Below are positions 1-10,196 of a stretch of 64,000 nucleotides of DNA, in pieces. The notes under the pieces were generated by a model. That model made no database searches and was not told the origin of the DNA. It saw nothing but the letters and a program-made list of their open reading frames with translations. The stretch spans positions 140,855 through 204,854 of the forward strand of contig MU863941.1 in NCBI GenBank assembly GCA_033296885.1. Direction: 5' to 3'. Positions within the stretch are counted from its first letter, which is position 1. Each line of letters begins with the position of its first letter. Origin of the DNA: Triangularia verruculosa. Taxonomy: Eukaryota; Ascomycota; Sordariomycetes; Sordariales; Podosporaceae. Position numbers and translations under genes: made by a program.

Positions 1-521
1 CGTGATGGGCTGACATGATCAGCTACCCACAAATGGTGAAGGCAACAGCAAACGCTGCGACGGGATTAAGGACAGCCATTGTGATGACGTTGATGACGAT
101 GCCGCAACAGAATCAGCTCTGACCAATCATGTCGGCCACACTTTGTGGAGCAGGATGGCATTCACGATATCACGGCAAAAGGCTCTGTGGAGCAGATGAC
201 AGGGTGGTATTCTTGACTGTGGGCCAAACAGGTGGATGGAATGCTCTGGTGGGATATAAATACGGTTATGTACGCTCGTTTGAACCTTTCCTTGCTCTTT
301 TCTTTCTGTTCAGTCAATATCATCAGTTCAATACCTAAAGGGGTGGACAATGGCTTAAGATAAAGCGTAAAAAGCCAGATCCTGTGTGCCTCTCCCCCCG
401 GCCCCCCGCTTCCATTTAATTCCACCTCACAAACCTGAATGAATTAACTCCGTATCGGCCGAAAAATATGAAATATGGAGTCCTTGCCACTTCAAATATC
501 GAGCTCCATTGCTCCAATCCG
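1..521. other. intergenic, no gene seen
   Basis: I see no convincing coding region. Positions 117-143 carry a 27-bp block that recurs exactly at 6541-6567. The right part is the 3' flank of the Clr5-domain gene. Confidence 0.4.
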
Positions 522-2441
522 TCAATCTTGCATCCCCGTCGGAATTTCGACCTCACAATCAGGGGGCGCCGGGCTCCAACACATGAGATCATCATAGGTT
601 CGTATCTCTCTGTCAATCTTGTCGAATATATGGCGGTATCGTTTCTTATTTCGTCCAAATTCCCAGTTGCCTGAAGGTGTCTTCCCGTTTGGCTGTTCCT
701 CTCCCTTGGTGAATTCTCTGGCAAAGATGTCGTACTGTCTCCTCAACGATTGTGCAACACTCTTGCAGTCCCAAACCCATCCTCGAGCATCAAAGTGCCT
801 ACTGAACACCGATAGGCTCGTTTGAATGGCGACAGCAGCCTTGAAAACATCTTGCTCCGAAGCTACCACTTCCTCCGCACATATCTGCCTCCATTTTCGT
901 CGACCAGCTTTTGTCTTGGGGTTACATCCTTCTCTCCTCATAAGCGCACGAATCTGACTGTGGGTTTTGCGTTTAAAATCAGAGGTTGTCGAGCAAAGTC
1001 GTACCATCATGGAGCTAGCAGTCCACATCCCTTTGGCTTGTGGTCCCCAGGATTCACCGTCCCAATCCATCGTTCGCTGCCAGAGGTGCGTTGCAAGCGA
1101 CCATGTGAGTGCATTGTCATGGTAGAGATAGTATGCCGTCGCCATGTAATTCGTAAGAACGCTTAAGGAACGGTCATCCCGGAGACCGTATTTTTCTTCC
1201 GATTCTTGAAGATTCAGCTGGCAGTTGGACAGCAGGCTATGTCTGGCGGGCATGTTGAGAGCGTTTTGGTCCCAATGTTGATAATAATCCGACAAGGATT
1301 TGGTGACAAGATAATGAGTACTGCCCAACCGCGTGGAAAAGACCTTGATAGTAAAAGAAAATAGAATTCGCAGTATGTGCCACATCTCGATAGCAGCACA
1401 CTCAGTCAGCCCACCAAGAATGGCACTCAGGCCCGCATTGTGGTTGAGAATCCGAGGCGCTATAAATGAGTGAAGGGCTTTTATGTATTGCAGGGGGAAA
1501 ATCCGATCATCGCTGTTTGTACCGAATAGCTGAATTGTTACCCCACGAAGGATACGGCAGATGTTCTAGAAGTGTGGTAACATGTATGGGCTGCATTCTA
1601 CAGGCTTCTCGTCAAATTGGCTGATAATATGATCGGAGATCAGGTCAGCAACGACCTTTTGTCGTCCCCCGAGTCTGCGCTGTCGTAGGGCCCTTCGTCT
1701 CTCCTTGTCCCGTCGCCTTCGTTCTGCTTTGATGGCGATCTGGTCGTCTTGCGCAGGGCCAGCTCCATCGCGTTGCCCCAAGCAGACTGTTCTATCTTTT
1801 GGAGGCGGTTTTGGGAGCTGTTCCTCAGTCAAGTCTTTTCCCCGGATGATAGGAAGCATCTGTGAGCGATTGAAGATGTTTTCCCAGGTCTCGTAGACCA
1901 GAAACTGTGCCTCGAGCATGTCCGGTGTCACTTCACCTCCGTCAAAAAAGCCCTTGATGTATTTGTCGGTGGAATAGAGCAATTTCGCAAGGGATTCGTC
2001 TGACCCTAATGTAAGCGAGCGTCGAAAGCAGTGAGCTGTCCTCCTCATCCACGTCGACATCATAATGTCAACTGCGGCTTCTCGGGCCAGTGACCTTTTG
2101 GGCCGTGTTCGCTTTGTTGTGGAAGATGGTGCGCCAATGCTGTTCTTTTGGAACTCCGGCCATTTCTTCATCTGTCTCTTGAACTGATCAGGTCTACAAC
2201 CATTTGAATTGTCAGATACAGCACGAAAACGTATCAGCTTCAGCATGAAGACCTGCGGGTATACTCACGACGCTTTGAAATTATGAACAACGCCAAGAAG
2301 TACCATCGTCAATTCCAGGTTCATCCCCAAATCAAGATAGTAGAGCTTGAGTCGCGGCTTTATTCGCTCCCATCGGTCTACCATCGTTGTTAAAGCACTG
2401 CCATTTTGGTCCTCTCGCCGAGGCATCATGTTGAACGGCAT
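522..2441 (-). CDS. Clr5-domain protein with one in-frame TAG
   Basis: Two exons on the minus strand: 2441-2269 and 2193-522, intron with GTGAGT donor and TTGTAG acceptor, joined in frame (615 codons). Residues about 22-75 match the fungal Clr5 domain: WERIKPRLKLYYLDLG, then a small-residue HNFKAS turn and QFKRQMKKWPEF. The domain family is known from fungal regulatory and hypothetical proteins; its biochemical role is unsettled. A basic arginine-rich stretch (RRRRDKERRRALRQRR) near the middle could be a nuclear localisation signal. The long C-terminal part is helical and unrecognised. The frame is broken only by TAG at 1566-1568, after which it stays open for another 347 codons with coherent sequence. 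A 36-nt in-frame intron ending TTCTAG could remove it but would be unusually short. The first in-frame ATG after a stop is 2441; 2429 is the next. Confidence 0.72.
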
Positions 2442-3163
2442 ATTTGTGAGCAGGGCTCTTTGTCACAAGGCAACCTTGATGTTGAAGCTGCAGAGATTTT
2501 GCGGAGTGATGAGCTGTTGCCTGCGATGCTCTCGTTTCTTGTCTTGAGTATGGACGAGTGGTGGTTCCAGGAGCAGCCCTCGATATATATGCATCATAGC
2601 GCCCGGCATCGGAGATCATCGGAGGACGACGAGCAAAGATCATTGATTTATTGGCCAGGCTCACCCTTCCATGACAGGACACGAACGTTCAGGCTGCGGC
2701 CATAGTTCGTCGGGTGTATAAGACCGCCCCATTTTGGACTCGTGGAGGGCTCATTACGGTTGTTATTGGTTAGATTCACTAAAGTGCGCAGCTGCCGCCC
2801 CACCCCTCCATCACAAACATCGCACCTATTAGAGCTACAGAGGCTTGCAGAGTCGACATCAGCGATCATTGGCCTGATGGTTGAGTGCCACGCCAGACAA
2901 GACCTCTTGACCTTCGATTACTATATGCAAATGCCGTTATCGAATGTATCAGCTACTTGTGAGCTCAAGATGTCATGACAGGTATCGGGTCCTCACCCTC
3001 AAACACTGTAAAGAAATGGCCGTGTTGCGCCTTGGTCTCCGGAGCCCGATTATAAGGGGCCTGCCACTCCTCCCTTAATTTCTCGTTCTTGAACTCTCCC
3101 TACACATATTCACATCCAAACCTACACACACATTGCCTTACTTCAACATAATCATCTTTCATC
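2442..3163. other. intergenic and promoter region
   Basis: No supported gene. The last 80 bases are a CT-rich, purine-poor leader ending directly at the ATG at 3164, typical of filamentous-fungal 5' untranslated regions. Confidence 0.4.
3051..3057 (+). promoter_or_regulatory. TATA-like element
   Basis: TATAAGG lies about 110 bp upstream of the ATG at 3164 and just before the CT-rich leader. Assigned on position and sequence only. Confidence 0.35.
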
Positions 3164-3460
3164 ATGTCTCCGCAGTCTTCGAGCTTCTGGTTTGGCAGAA
3201 GGCCGACAGCTAAGGCTTCGACCAAGACTTCAAAGTCTACGAAGTCTACGAAGTCCTCCAAGTCCGCTAAGTCCTCCAAGTCTTCTAAGGAGTCCGATGA
3301 CCCGAAGTCGTCCAAATCATCTGCATCTTCCAAATCTTCCAAATCATCTGTGGCCTCTGAATCCTTCAAGATCCGCGAGTCTTCTAGGTCTCCGGATACC
3401 ACTTTGCCGTCTAAGAACCCTTGCTTTCCAAATTCAACGAAAGCTCTGAAAGCCCCATAA
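3164..3460 (+). CDS. small Ser/Lys-rich low-complexity protein
   Basis: A 98-residue open frame starts at a well-placed ATG behind a CT-rich leader. Residues about 17-65 are mostly repeats of the SKSSK/TKS type, rich in serine and lysine, so the product is probably disordered and basic; no domain is recognised. It ends at TAA (3458-3460), but the same frame remains open past that stop to the exon beginning further on, so this may be the first part of the next gene rather than a gene of its own. The low-complexity composition limits confidence that the translated product is functional. Confidence 0.5.
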   Translation: MSPQSSSFWFGRRPTAKASTKTSKSTKSTKSSKSAKSSKSSKESDDPKSSKSSASSKSSKSSVASESFKIRESSRSPDTTLPSKNPCFPNSTKALKAP

Positions 3461-4348
3461 TCCCACACGAAATCCCCATTTATTTGCAACGCGCCCCTGT
3501 CAGAAGTTCACCTCGCAAGCTCCCATTCCAGGCTCAAGGATATATCCGGGCCTTTGGCCAGTCCTGATGTTCTGCCCCTGTATGCTTCTACAGTGGGACC
3601 GAGATCAGACAGTCAGGACATGCACGCCTCCCATACACTGACCCCCTTCCCTCGGCAGGACATCAGCAAACCATCCAGGTCACAACCTTCCCTTTCCCCT
3701 GATCTGACAAGGATCTGGGAGGCAATTAGACAGCTACACAACGGCGCTGTCTATACTATTAGTGTTGTAGAGTTAGATCAGCTCGAGCCGATGCGGCAGA
3801 TGAGGGACCACGAGATGGAGAGTCACAACCCAGGTACGAAAAGCTCTTTTAAGGTACTTACCGCCCATGAGGCGGTGCTTCGGGGACTTGTCTGTTAATG
3901 TCATCATATCTCTGCTTTCGCAGCCATGTCCAGCCTTACTTTCACGACTCCTGCGAGGCTTCAAACAGAACTTGACTGGGTCACCAATCCTAACAGACTG
4001 ACCGACACCCTGCCAATGAAGTCAAGCGCTTCATCCTTGCGTTCAGCAGACATGGCCATCAACCTCCTTACATCTGCCACAGTGCGGAGTATTACTTACA
4101 CCATATCCAAAGCTGTGAGGGAGCTCCTGATCAGGCCCTGCGTGGAAGGGAGGATCGATGCCTTGGAGATCGGTAGTGAATCGACGTTTTGCAATCATCC
4201 TGCCTACCTGTGGGACCACAGACCGGAAGACCTCCGGCCGTACTCCATGACACCACGTGAGGGTTGCTACTTCATCCCAGCAGCCGACGCTGAGTACATA
4301 CCGCCGTCTTTCACACCTGTCGATACATTCTCGCCGACACAGGAATAA
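3461..4348 (+). CDS. hypothetical protein, two exons
   Basis: An open frame to 3834 is joined to an exon from 3923 by a good intron (GTACGA donor, TTTCGCAG acceptor), keeping the frame and giving a product that ends at TAA 4346-4348. The first ATG in the first exon is near 3620 (DMHASHTLTP). No domain is recognised; the sequence is soluble-looking with a few tryptophans. Its frame is the same as that of the Ser/Lys-rich open frame before it and of the glycine-rich open frame after it, so all three could be parts of one gene carrying two in-frame stops. The true start is uncertain. Confidence 0.45.
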
Positions 4349-4360
4349 GAGGCCGAAGTT

Positions 4361-4840
4361 ATGAAGGCACTGTCTGGAGCTATGTTGTCTGGCTCAGCCA
4401 AGGCGACTTCCAACCAGACACGAAACGGCGCATTGGATACCACCACCGATCGTGAAGAGCGCGACTTGACTTGGTTTGACCTCTTGAAGCCCATCATCAC
4501 CATCGTCATGCGACTTTTATCTGGGGATGGGCCTGCATCTGTGATCGGCAGTGCTCAGGCATGGTATTCGTCAGGGGGTATATTCATCAGGGGCATTGCA
4601 GGGCTTGTTGTGGGAATGTCTGAAGGTCAGCTTCTGTCTGCAGGTGCATATGCAGTCGGTGGCCAGGCAATCGGGGGAGCTGTTGTGATCGGCGCCGCTG
4701 TTTATTTCATTCCCTGGGGAAGATTCTTCACCTTCATCCGGTACATTTTTTCCAACATTTGGAACTCCATCCGCGAGTCAGTACTCTGGATCTGGGAGAA
4801 GATCAAGGAGTTGGGCAGCACAGTGCTTTCTTGGGTATAA
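4361..4840 (+). CDS. small glycine-rich membrane-associated protein
   Basis: 159 residues from ATG 4361. Residues about 60-115 form a glycine/alanine-rich hydrophobic stretch (GIAGLVVGMSEGQLLSAGAY and following) that could form one or two membrane helices, followed by an aromatic amphipathic tail. No family recognised. It lies in the same frame as the preceding open frame with only TAA (4346-4348) and four codons between them, so it may be the C-terminal part of a larger protein. Confidence 0.45.
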   Translation: MKALSGAMLSGSAKATSNQTRNGALDTTTDREERDLTWFDLLKPIITIVMRLLSGDGPASVIGSAQAWYSSGGIFIRGIAGLVVGMSEGQLLSAGAYAVGGQAIGGAVVIGAAVYFIPWGRFFTFIRYIFSNIWNSIRESVLWIWEKIKELGSTVLSWV

Positions 4841-5156
4841 CGATGCTTTTGGAATCGTGAACTTATGAAGGGAGAACAGGGTCCATGATAGCGAGGAACT
4901 CATTTGGTTTATGCCATGACCGGGCGTCAACAACGGATACATGAAGGCTTGCACGATGTTACGACTACCTTACAGCTTTTTAATTTTCTTATTTGTATCG
5001 AAATTATATTTCCGATATTTCAGTCAGCCATTGCCACAAATTGTCTCTTTTGGCAGAATATTTGTTAGCTAGATGTTGGAAATACATGAACTCCGAATAT
5101 TCTCTAGGTCCTGCTTTCATAGGCCCAGGAGGATCATGGAGTCAACTATGCCAATG
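4841..5156. other. convergent intergenic region
   Basis: Short AT-richer stretch between convergent genes; nothing recognisable beyond shared 3' flanks. Confidence 0.35.
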
Positions 5157-6327
5157 TCAATGTTCCACACTGGGTATGTAAGCCTTATAAGCCTGCAAAA
5201 CAGCCGCCACCGTCTGCAGCAAACTCAATGACGTCGTCACCAACAAAACCAGAACCGCAACCCAAAAGGTGTACCACTGTACTCCATTACGTCGGTCATG
5301 CCACCACTGTTGAAGCGAGCCAGGGGTAGCGTCGTCGTAGGTCTGCTTCAAGATTACTAGTCTGTCTCGCCAAAAGTGAAACCGCTCGATCTGGCGGTCT
5401 TGAGCTTGCAGAGTACCGCAAAGGGTGAGGCGGGGGTCAAGTGAAGTAGGGTGTTGCCCGGAATCCTCATACCCGAGGCGAATCTTCCGAAGCCAGGCCG
5501 TCTTATGGCGGGCCTTACATCTGCCAGTTATCGAAGCGAATTCGGATTGGGGGAACAGGAGCGCGAGTGTCATGAGAGTCTCGCGCACAAGACCGGTTGG
5601 GTAAACGGGCATGGTGCTAGCGGATGGCCTGGGTGTGGTAGTGTCAGTTGAATACTGTAATGAACCCATATTAATCTCCCTTCGGCTCTGAGCTTAAGGT
5701 AAGAAGCAAACCTCACCGCAAATGACACTCGAGAAAAGAGGCATGGTGAAAAATCAACAATGTGGAATCATCATTTGTCAACAAGAGATGATCGGCAAGG
5801 TTGTCGGTAAAGCTGATGTGAATCCCAGCAATCTTGCTAATGCTCCAAGCGTCAAAGGTTTTGGGTAGTCGAATCCGTTCAAAAGTAAGTTTGGGAGTCT
5901 CGCTGAAGAAGCCATGAACAAAGTCTCTGATCGGTCCTTGGTCCCATTGAAGACATCCTTGGGGCATGAGCTGGTCCTTTGGTACACCAATCTTCATCAT
6001 AGTGAGGAGACGAGCTGCGAGGTCTATGGATCTTTCATGTGCTTCGTCGGACGCACCAGGTGTTGCCGTCGTTAGTAAAGACTTCAGTTCGTCCCGTGTT
6101 TTATCGTGAAGTAGGTTCTGGATAAGACGAAATGTGTTCTCCGGCGCCCGTGTGGTTGTGAAGTAACTGGATCCATGTCCCGAGAAGAGGCGGTATTGAT
6201 ACTGATAGTATTGGCTGAAGACATCGTGGCGAAGCTCAGTTGATCGATCCCCATTGAACAGCCTGTCTGTCCTGGATGGCGTAAAGACATAGTTGATGTA
6301 CCGCAAGGAGTTGGTTTCTGAAGCCAT
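5157..6327 (-). CDS. fungal hypothetical protein with C-terminal membrane helix
   Basis: Two exons, 6327-5717 and 5628-5157, joined through a GTGAGG donor and CACCCAG acceptor to give 360 residues in one frame. It belongs to a large ascomycete family of unknown function that I recognise by its arrangement: a central motif GIHISFTDNLADHLLL followed by FHHASFLECHL, a leucine-rich ALLFPQ motif, then a WRDRLVILKQTYDDATP block, a WWHDRRNG motif and one C-terminal transmembrane helix (about residues 320-345). The start is chosen at MASETN, in good context (CAAATGGC) and downstream of a TATA-like box; an upstream in-frame ATG at 6408 would add 27 residues. The role is unknown; the C-terminal anchor implies membrane attachment. 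Confidence 0.8.
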
Positions 6328-6791
6328 TTGAGACGAGATTGTTATTATGGCTAGGTAGGTAGATAAGAGGAATATATAAGTTTTCGAACCCCCAATCGGC
6401 GCGGTCAAATATCCACCTACCTACCTGAGGCGCCTTGTAACGTACCTCCCTTTTGGGCTCGGTCACGTCGATGCGTCTTGGGCTGAACAGTAGGAACAAG
6501 ATGACATGCAGGCTTGATGACATGCGCCATCGGCAGCATTCTCTGACCAATCATGTCGGCCACACTTCGGAACCAAGCCCTCAGCCACGACTGCATATTG
6601 GAGGCTGCATTTGGGTAAGGTAGTATTCGTGTGGCAACCTGGAACGAACAGCTCGGACCATGCAAAGGGTCCAGAGCCTTGCTCAAGGAGTCCGTTCGCT
6701 GTTCTTCATCCTCCAACACCGGGCCCCTGCTTTCTAGCCATACAGTATTTAAGGTTGGCAATGATACGGTACAAAGCCCGGTCACCTCATC
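6328..6791. other. divergent promoter region
   Basis: Shared upstream region of the minus-strand hypothetical gene and the plus-strand trypsin-like gene. Contains two CCTA/TAGG tracts, the second copy of the 27-bp repeat (6541-6567) and a TATTTAAG box at 6746-6753 before the plus-strand ATG. Confidence 0.4.
6373..6379 (-). promoter_or_regulatory. TATA-like element
   Basis: TATATA-type sequence about 45 bp upstream of the ATG at 6327 on the minus strand. Flanked on both sides by CCTA/TAGG microsatellite tracts at 6351-6362 and 6414-6429. Confidence 0.35.
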
Positions 6792-8684
6792 ATGTCGTTC
6801 TTGCGATCCACAACATTCAGGCGTAAAAGGTGGGAAGACCCAGAACTATCATGTGGGGAAATAATCACAACATCCCGACTCGGCTTCCTCAAGAAGGCTT
6901 GGGGCGCGAGGGGCCCGGCCCTGGAGAGATTCGATGCTGAGATCGTACCCAATATTGAGGATGTTTTGAGAAATATCGACATTGGCTACGTCGACATTTT
7001 TGTGCGTCTTTATATGATAGGCACCCGACAAGAGACATCAAGACCTATCATTATGATCTGTTGCACAAATCCCCTCGCGAGGTCTCTTGTTGAAGACGCC
7101 GTCCGCAACAGTTCTATCCCTGAAAGGTTTCCCGACTTCGGAATTGGTGCGAGCGCATTACCTCTGGAGCAACCTGTCCCTGCCCGAGCTCTGGCGGGAG
7201 GAATTCAGGGGTCGTCATTCTCTGGGGAAGATGCAGATAATGGGGGGATGGGACGAGGGAGCAGCAAACATGATATTCCAATAGGTCATTCAACACACTC
7301 TTCCCGTCTGGTTGGGAGACGAATCAATTTCAAGTATGAATCTAACGACTCTCGACCTTTCCGTTGCGCCACTGGTGGTGCAGTCATCAGACTTGACAGC
7401 TATCACTACCAACTAAGCGTCAATCACATCCATGAAGATACTGAAGCGGATAAGCTCCATCCTACGCCCACTCAAGAGCTCTCGCCTATGGACTTTGAAG
7501 ACTGTCATTTCGATGGCATGAGCGAGGATGAAGATAGCGACCAAGACACTATGGAAACAGACGTGGATCCTGTTCTTGCCCGTGCAAGCGTGACGCCCAC
7601 GGCTGAGTCACAATCCTGGGCGGAATCTCCGAGCAGCAATAGTGCAACCTCCGCTACTGACATTCCCACTGAGAGGTCCTTTCGACCTTCGCCGGCACAG
7701 GCGTCAACAAAGCCTTCAAATCTGGATCCGATCCGGAGCAGAACTGTGCTGTTATCTGATCTCAAACATCCAAATAGCTGCCTGGACTTTGCACTGATAC
7801 CGCTTCTTGACAAAGAAGTCCACCACTCTCTGGCAAACACCATTTCAGTTGCTCAGGACTCGGTGCTACGCGAGTTGAAGATCCAGGAATTTGCTGGAGT
7901 GGGCAAGCGGATGGATCAACTGATCATCATCACCACTCGTTATGGGATAGCTGGTAAGCTGGCAATAGGAGCCTTATACCATTGGAACTCCGCAGCCAGC
8001 AAAACACATAAACTTTACCCGATCAACCTGAGTACCCCGATAGAAGACGGTGACAGCGGCTCGGCTGTCATTGACTCAGTCTTAGGTCATCTGTATGGTC
8101 ACATCGTCAGAGGATGTCCCCAATCGCTGGTGGCCTACATGGTCGCAGCAACAGAAGTTTTCGACCATCTTCATGCCGAGACCGGTTTGAAGGTGCACTT
8201 GTGTGGCTCTCCGCCACCCGCCCAGGCGGCTGCCAATCTATCCCAGATAGAGGCCGAAAGCCGGCTGTCAGAGGTGAAGAGGTGGCAACAATACGCGCAA
8301 TTGGCACATAAAATAAAAGGGTCTTCTGACCGGGACGTGCTGGGCAGCACCTATACTCGAAACACATGGAGCACACGATTTGGGCCGGAGGTGATCTCTG
8401 GCAACATCCAAGGGCATTTAAGTCCGTTACTAGAATACGGTTCTTCTGAGTCTAGAGATATGGATGATGGGTCAGATGACAAGGAGTTAACCATCGTTTC
8501 AGACGAAACAAATCCGATAGCACATTCTTCGTCTACGAGAAGGTTTAAATACGTGGATACTCCTATCGAGATGGAACCAATTTCAGAGGAGCACAAAGTG
8601 AAGATGACCGGGCTTTCAATTACTGACGATAACCGGGATTCTGGCATGGATGAAGACTCTAGTAACCAGAAAACGCCGTCGTGA
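6792..8684 (+). CDS. trypsin-like serine-protease-fold protein
   Basis: Single-exon frame of 630 residues. An N-terminal module (about residues 84-135, with RPIIMICCTN and GIGASALPLEQ) is of a type I associate with fungal hypothetical and NLR-linked proteins. Next comes a divergent chymotrypsin-like fold: CATGGAVIRLDSYHYQLSVN with candidate His212, a candidate Asp332 in CLDFALIPL, and the nucleophile motif GDSGS with Ser422 followed by a GHLYGHIVRG strand. The His and Asp are separated by about 115 residues of acidic Ser/Thr-rich linker. Whether the triad is complete cannot be shown from sequence alone. No NACHT or repeat domain follows, so it is a stand-alone version. No signal peptide; likely intracellular. 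Confidence 0.7.
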   Translation: MSFLRSTTFRRKRWEDPELSCGEIITTSRLGFLKKAWGARGPALERFDAEIVPNIEDVLRNIDIGYVDIFVRLYMIGTRQETSRPIIMICCTNPLARSLVEDAVRNSSIPERFPDFGIGASALPLEQPVPARALAGGIQGSSFSGEDADNGGMGRGSSKHDIPIGHSTHSSRLVGRRINFKYESNDSRPFRCATGGAVIRLDSYHYQLSVNHIHEDTEADKLHPTPTQELSPMDFEDCHFDGMSEDEDSDQDTMETDVDPVLARASVTPTAESQSWAESPSSNSATSATDIPTERSFRPSPAQASTKPSNLDPIRSRTVLLSDLKHPNSCLDFALIPLLDKEVHHSLANTISVAQDSVLRELKIQEFAGVGKRMDQLIIITTRYGIAGKLAIGALYHWNSAASKTHKLYPINLSTPIEDGDSGSAVIDSVLGHLYGHIVRGCPQSLVAYMVAATEVFDHLHAETGLKVHLCGSPPPAQAAANLSQIEAESRLSEVKRWQQYAQLAHKIKGSSDRDVLGSTYTRNTWSTRFGPEVISGNIQGHLSPLLEYGSSESRDMDDGSDDKELTIVSDETNPIAHSSSTRRFKYVDTPIEMEPISEEHKVKMTGLSITDDNRDSGMDEDSSNQKTPS

Positions 8685-8900
8685 TTCTCTATTCACGAAC
8701 CGCATCTGCCGTAAATAATAAAGCAGCAGGGCACAACTCCCTAGGAGGTCATGTATAACAAGTCTAAGGGCAAGCAGGAGGATAGTATAGATCGCTAAAA
8801 AGGGCCAGACAGAGAGAAATAGTAAATACATGCCTCAGCTAGAGGCATGCATGCGCCCAGTCGGTTAGAAATGTCCTATCAATCTATCCCGAGCCTCGCT

Positions 8901-9806
8901 CTAACAATCCATTGCCTGCTTGTGGACATCGCTCCCACTCCCCTGCAGTTGATCTTGACAGTTGCTTGTAGTTGAACGCTGATCATTTTCTAGGGTTGAA
9001 AATGTGCCTGGCCCGCCATTTCTCTTAAATGTATCCCTGGTGTCTTGAGGCAGACGGAAGTTTACATGATCATCCTGTATTGCTGTATCCGTGATCCCCG
9101 GTAAAAACGGTGATGGAGTTCCTGGAGCTGATACAGCGGACACCTCGGATTGATATTCTGAACCCCAACAACGGCTAGACTGCCTCAGAGGACCCGGATC
9201 ACACGCCCACCCATGTCTTTTACAGGTGCCACAGGGCGGGCCCTCGCCATCACATGTTCGCATTTTGCATCTGTAAAGTGCAAGCGTGATTAGACATGGT
9301 TGTTCGGGCGAAGACATCGCATATATGGAGACCTACTTGCATGATGTGCAGACAGGCTTCAGCTTTCGTCCCTGAGGCCCAGGCACTGCCGCTATGGAAC
9401 CGGTGGAAATAGTCTCCCTTGTGTCGAGGCCGGTGCCGGCCTCAGACGCCGGCAAAACAGGACAACCGCGCAGCATGTATTCTGCCGTCGAAGCTTTGAA
9501 GCCAGCGCTGTCAAAGAATGACTCCATCATGCTTTTCAAGCAGTCTTTTGTAATAGTCTCTTGAGGGAGACTTCCTGTGGTTGTTGTGGTGGAACAGGTC
9601 GATAACTGGAATGGTGAGGCGGTCATGGTTGAGTCGGCTGTGGTAGTTGATATGTCAAATGACGGAGGATCCTCGAGGTTGGCTTCTTCCTGGGCACCAC
9701 GCTGAGGACTGTGAAGCGGCAAGGTGCATGAAGATGCATTTGATACGTCAGAGGGGCTCCGGCTGCGCTTCAATGATGCCTCACTGGCATCCAATGCCTG
9801 CGTCAT
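8901..9806 (-). CDS. Zn(II)2Cys6 transcription factor
   Basis: Two exons, 9806-9337 and 9270-8901, total 279 residues. Splicing (AA|GTAGGT donor, TTTACAG acceptor) builds a textbook binuclear zinc cluster: CTSCKCKMRTC, then CGTCKRHGWAC, spacing C-x2-C-x6-C-x6-C-x2-C-x6-C. The cluster sits at about residues 152-180, in the middle of the protein rather than at the N terminus, behind a Ser/Thr-rich region. No fungal-specific transcription factor middle-homology region follows and the C-terminal tail is short and polar. The intron cuts inside the cluster, so the domain is invisible in either exon alone. Expected to bind DNA at CGG-type half sites; targets unknown. Confidence 0.85.
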
Positions 9807-10196
9807 TATGAGTTATGAGGAAAGGCACAACGGACAGGGCGCTGAGTATGATCGTGTGGAGGTGGACACTTGAGCCTTTGATGAGCAGAGTAAAAAGACA
9901 CGATGCGGGGTTCGACAGTGCTGAGAGCTGTCGGTCAATATTGGTTGCCTGATGGTGATGTGGTTGGTCATGATGGTCCGAGCTTGGATCATCCTTCATT
10001 GCATGAACAGCTTCTTTTCAGGTAGCATTATCTCATGGACTTCCATTGAGATATTATCTGTACTAAAGTTTCTATCCTTTCGCTAATAATGCTGCTCGAA
10101 CTCTGATACCAAAGAAACCAAGAAAATTGAACTTCAACGCTTCTCCCCTCTCCATAACGCCATTTTCGCCAGAACCCATGCACCGCTTCAAGCTTG
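9807..10196. other. intergenic region
   Basis: Lies between two minus-strand genes: the 5' flank of the zinc-cluster gene and the 3' flank of DUG2. No gene or RNA recognised. Confidence 0.4.

Noticed and set aside
3230..3360. CRISPR-like or minisatellite array
   Set aside because: The repetition is codon-level Ser/Lys coding with irregular units and no spacers; the organism is a eukaryote.
3192..3449. Alternative frame with Arg/Pro-rich product over the Ser/Lys-rich gene
   Set aside because: Frame shadow of a TCC/AAG repeat; no start context and no leader match.
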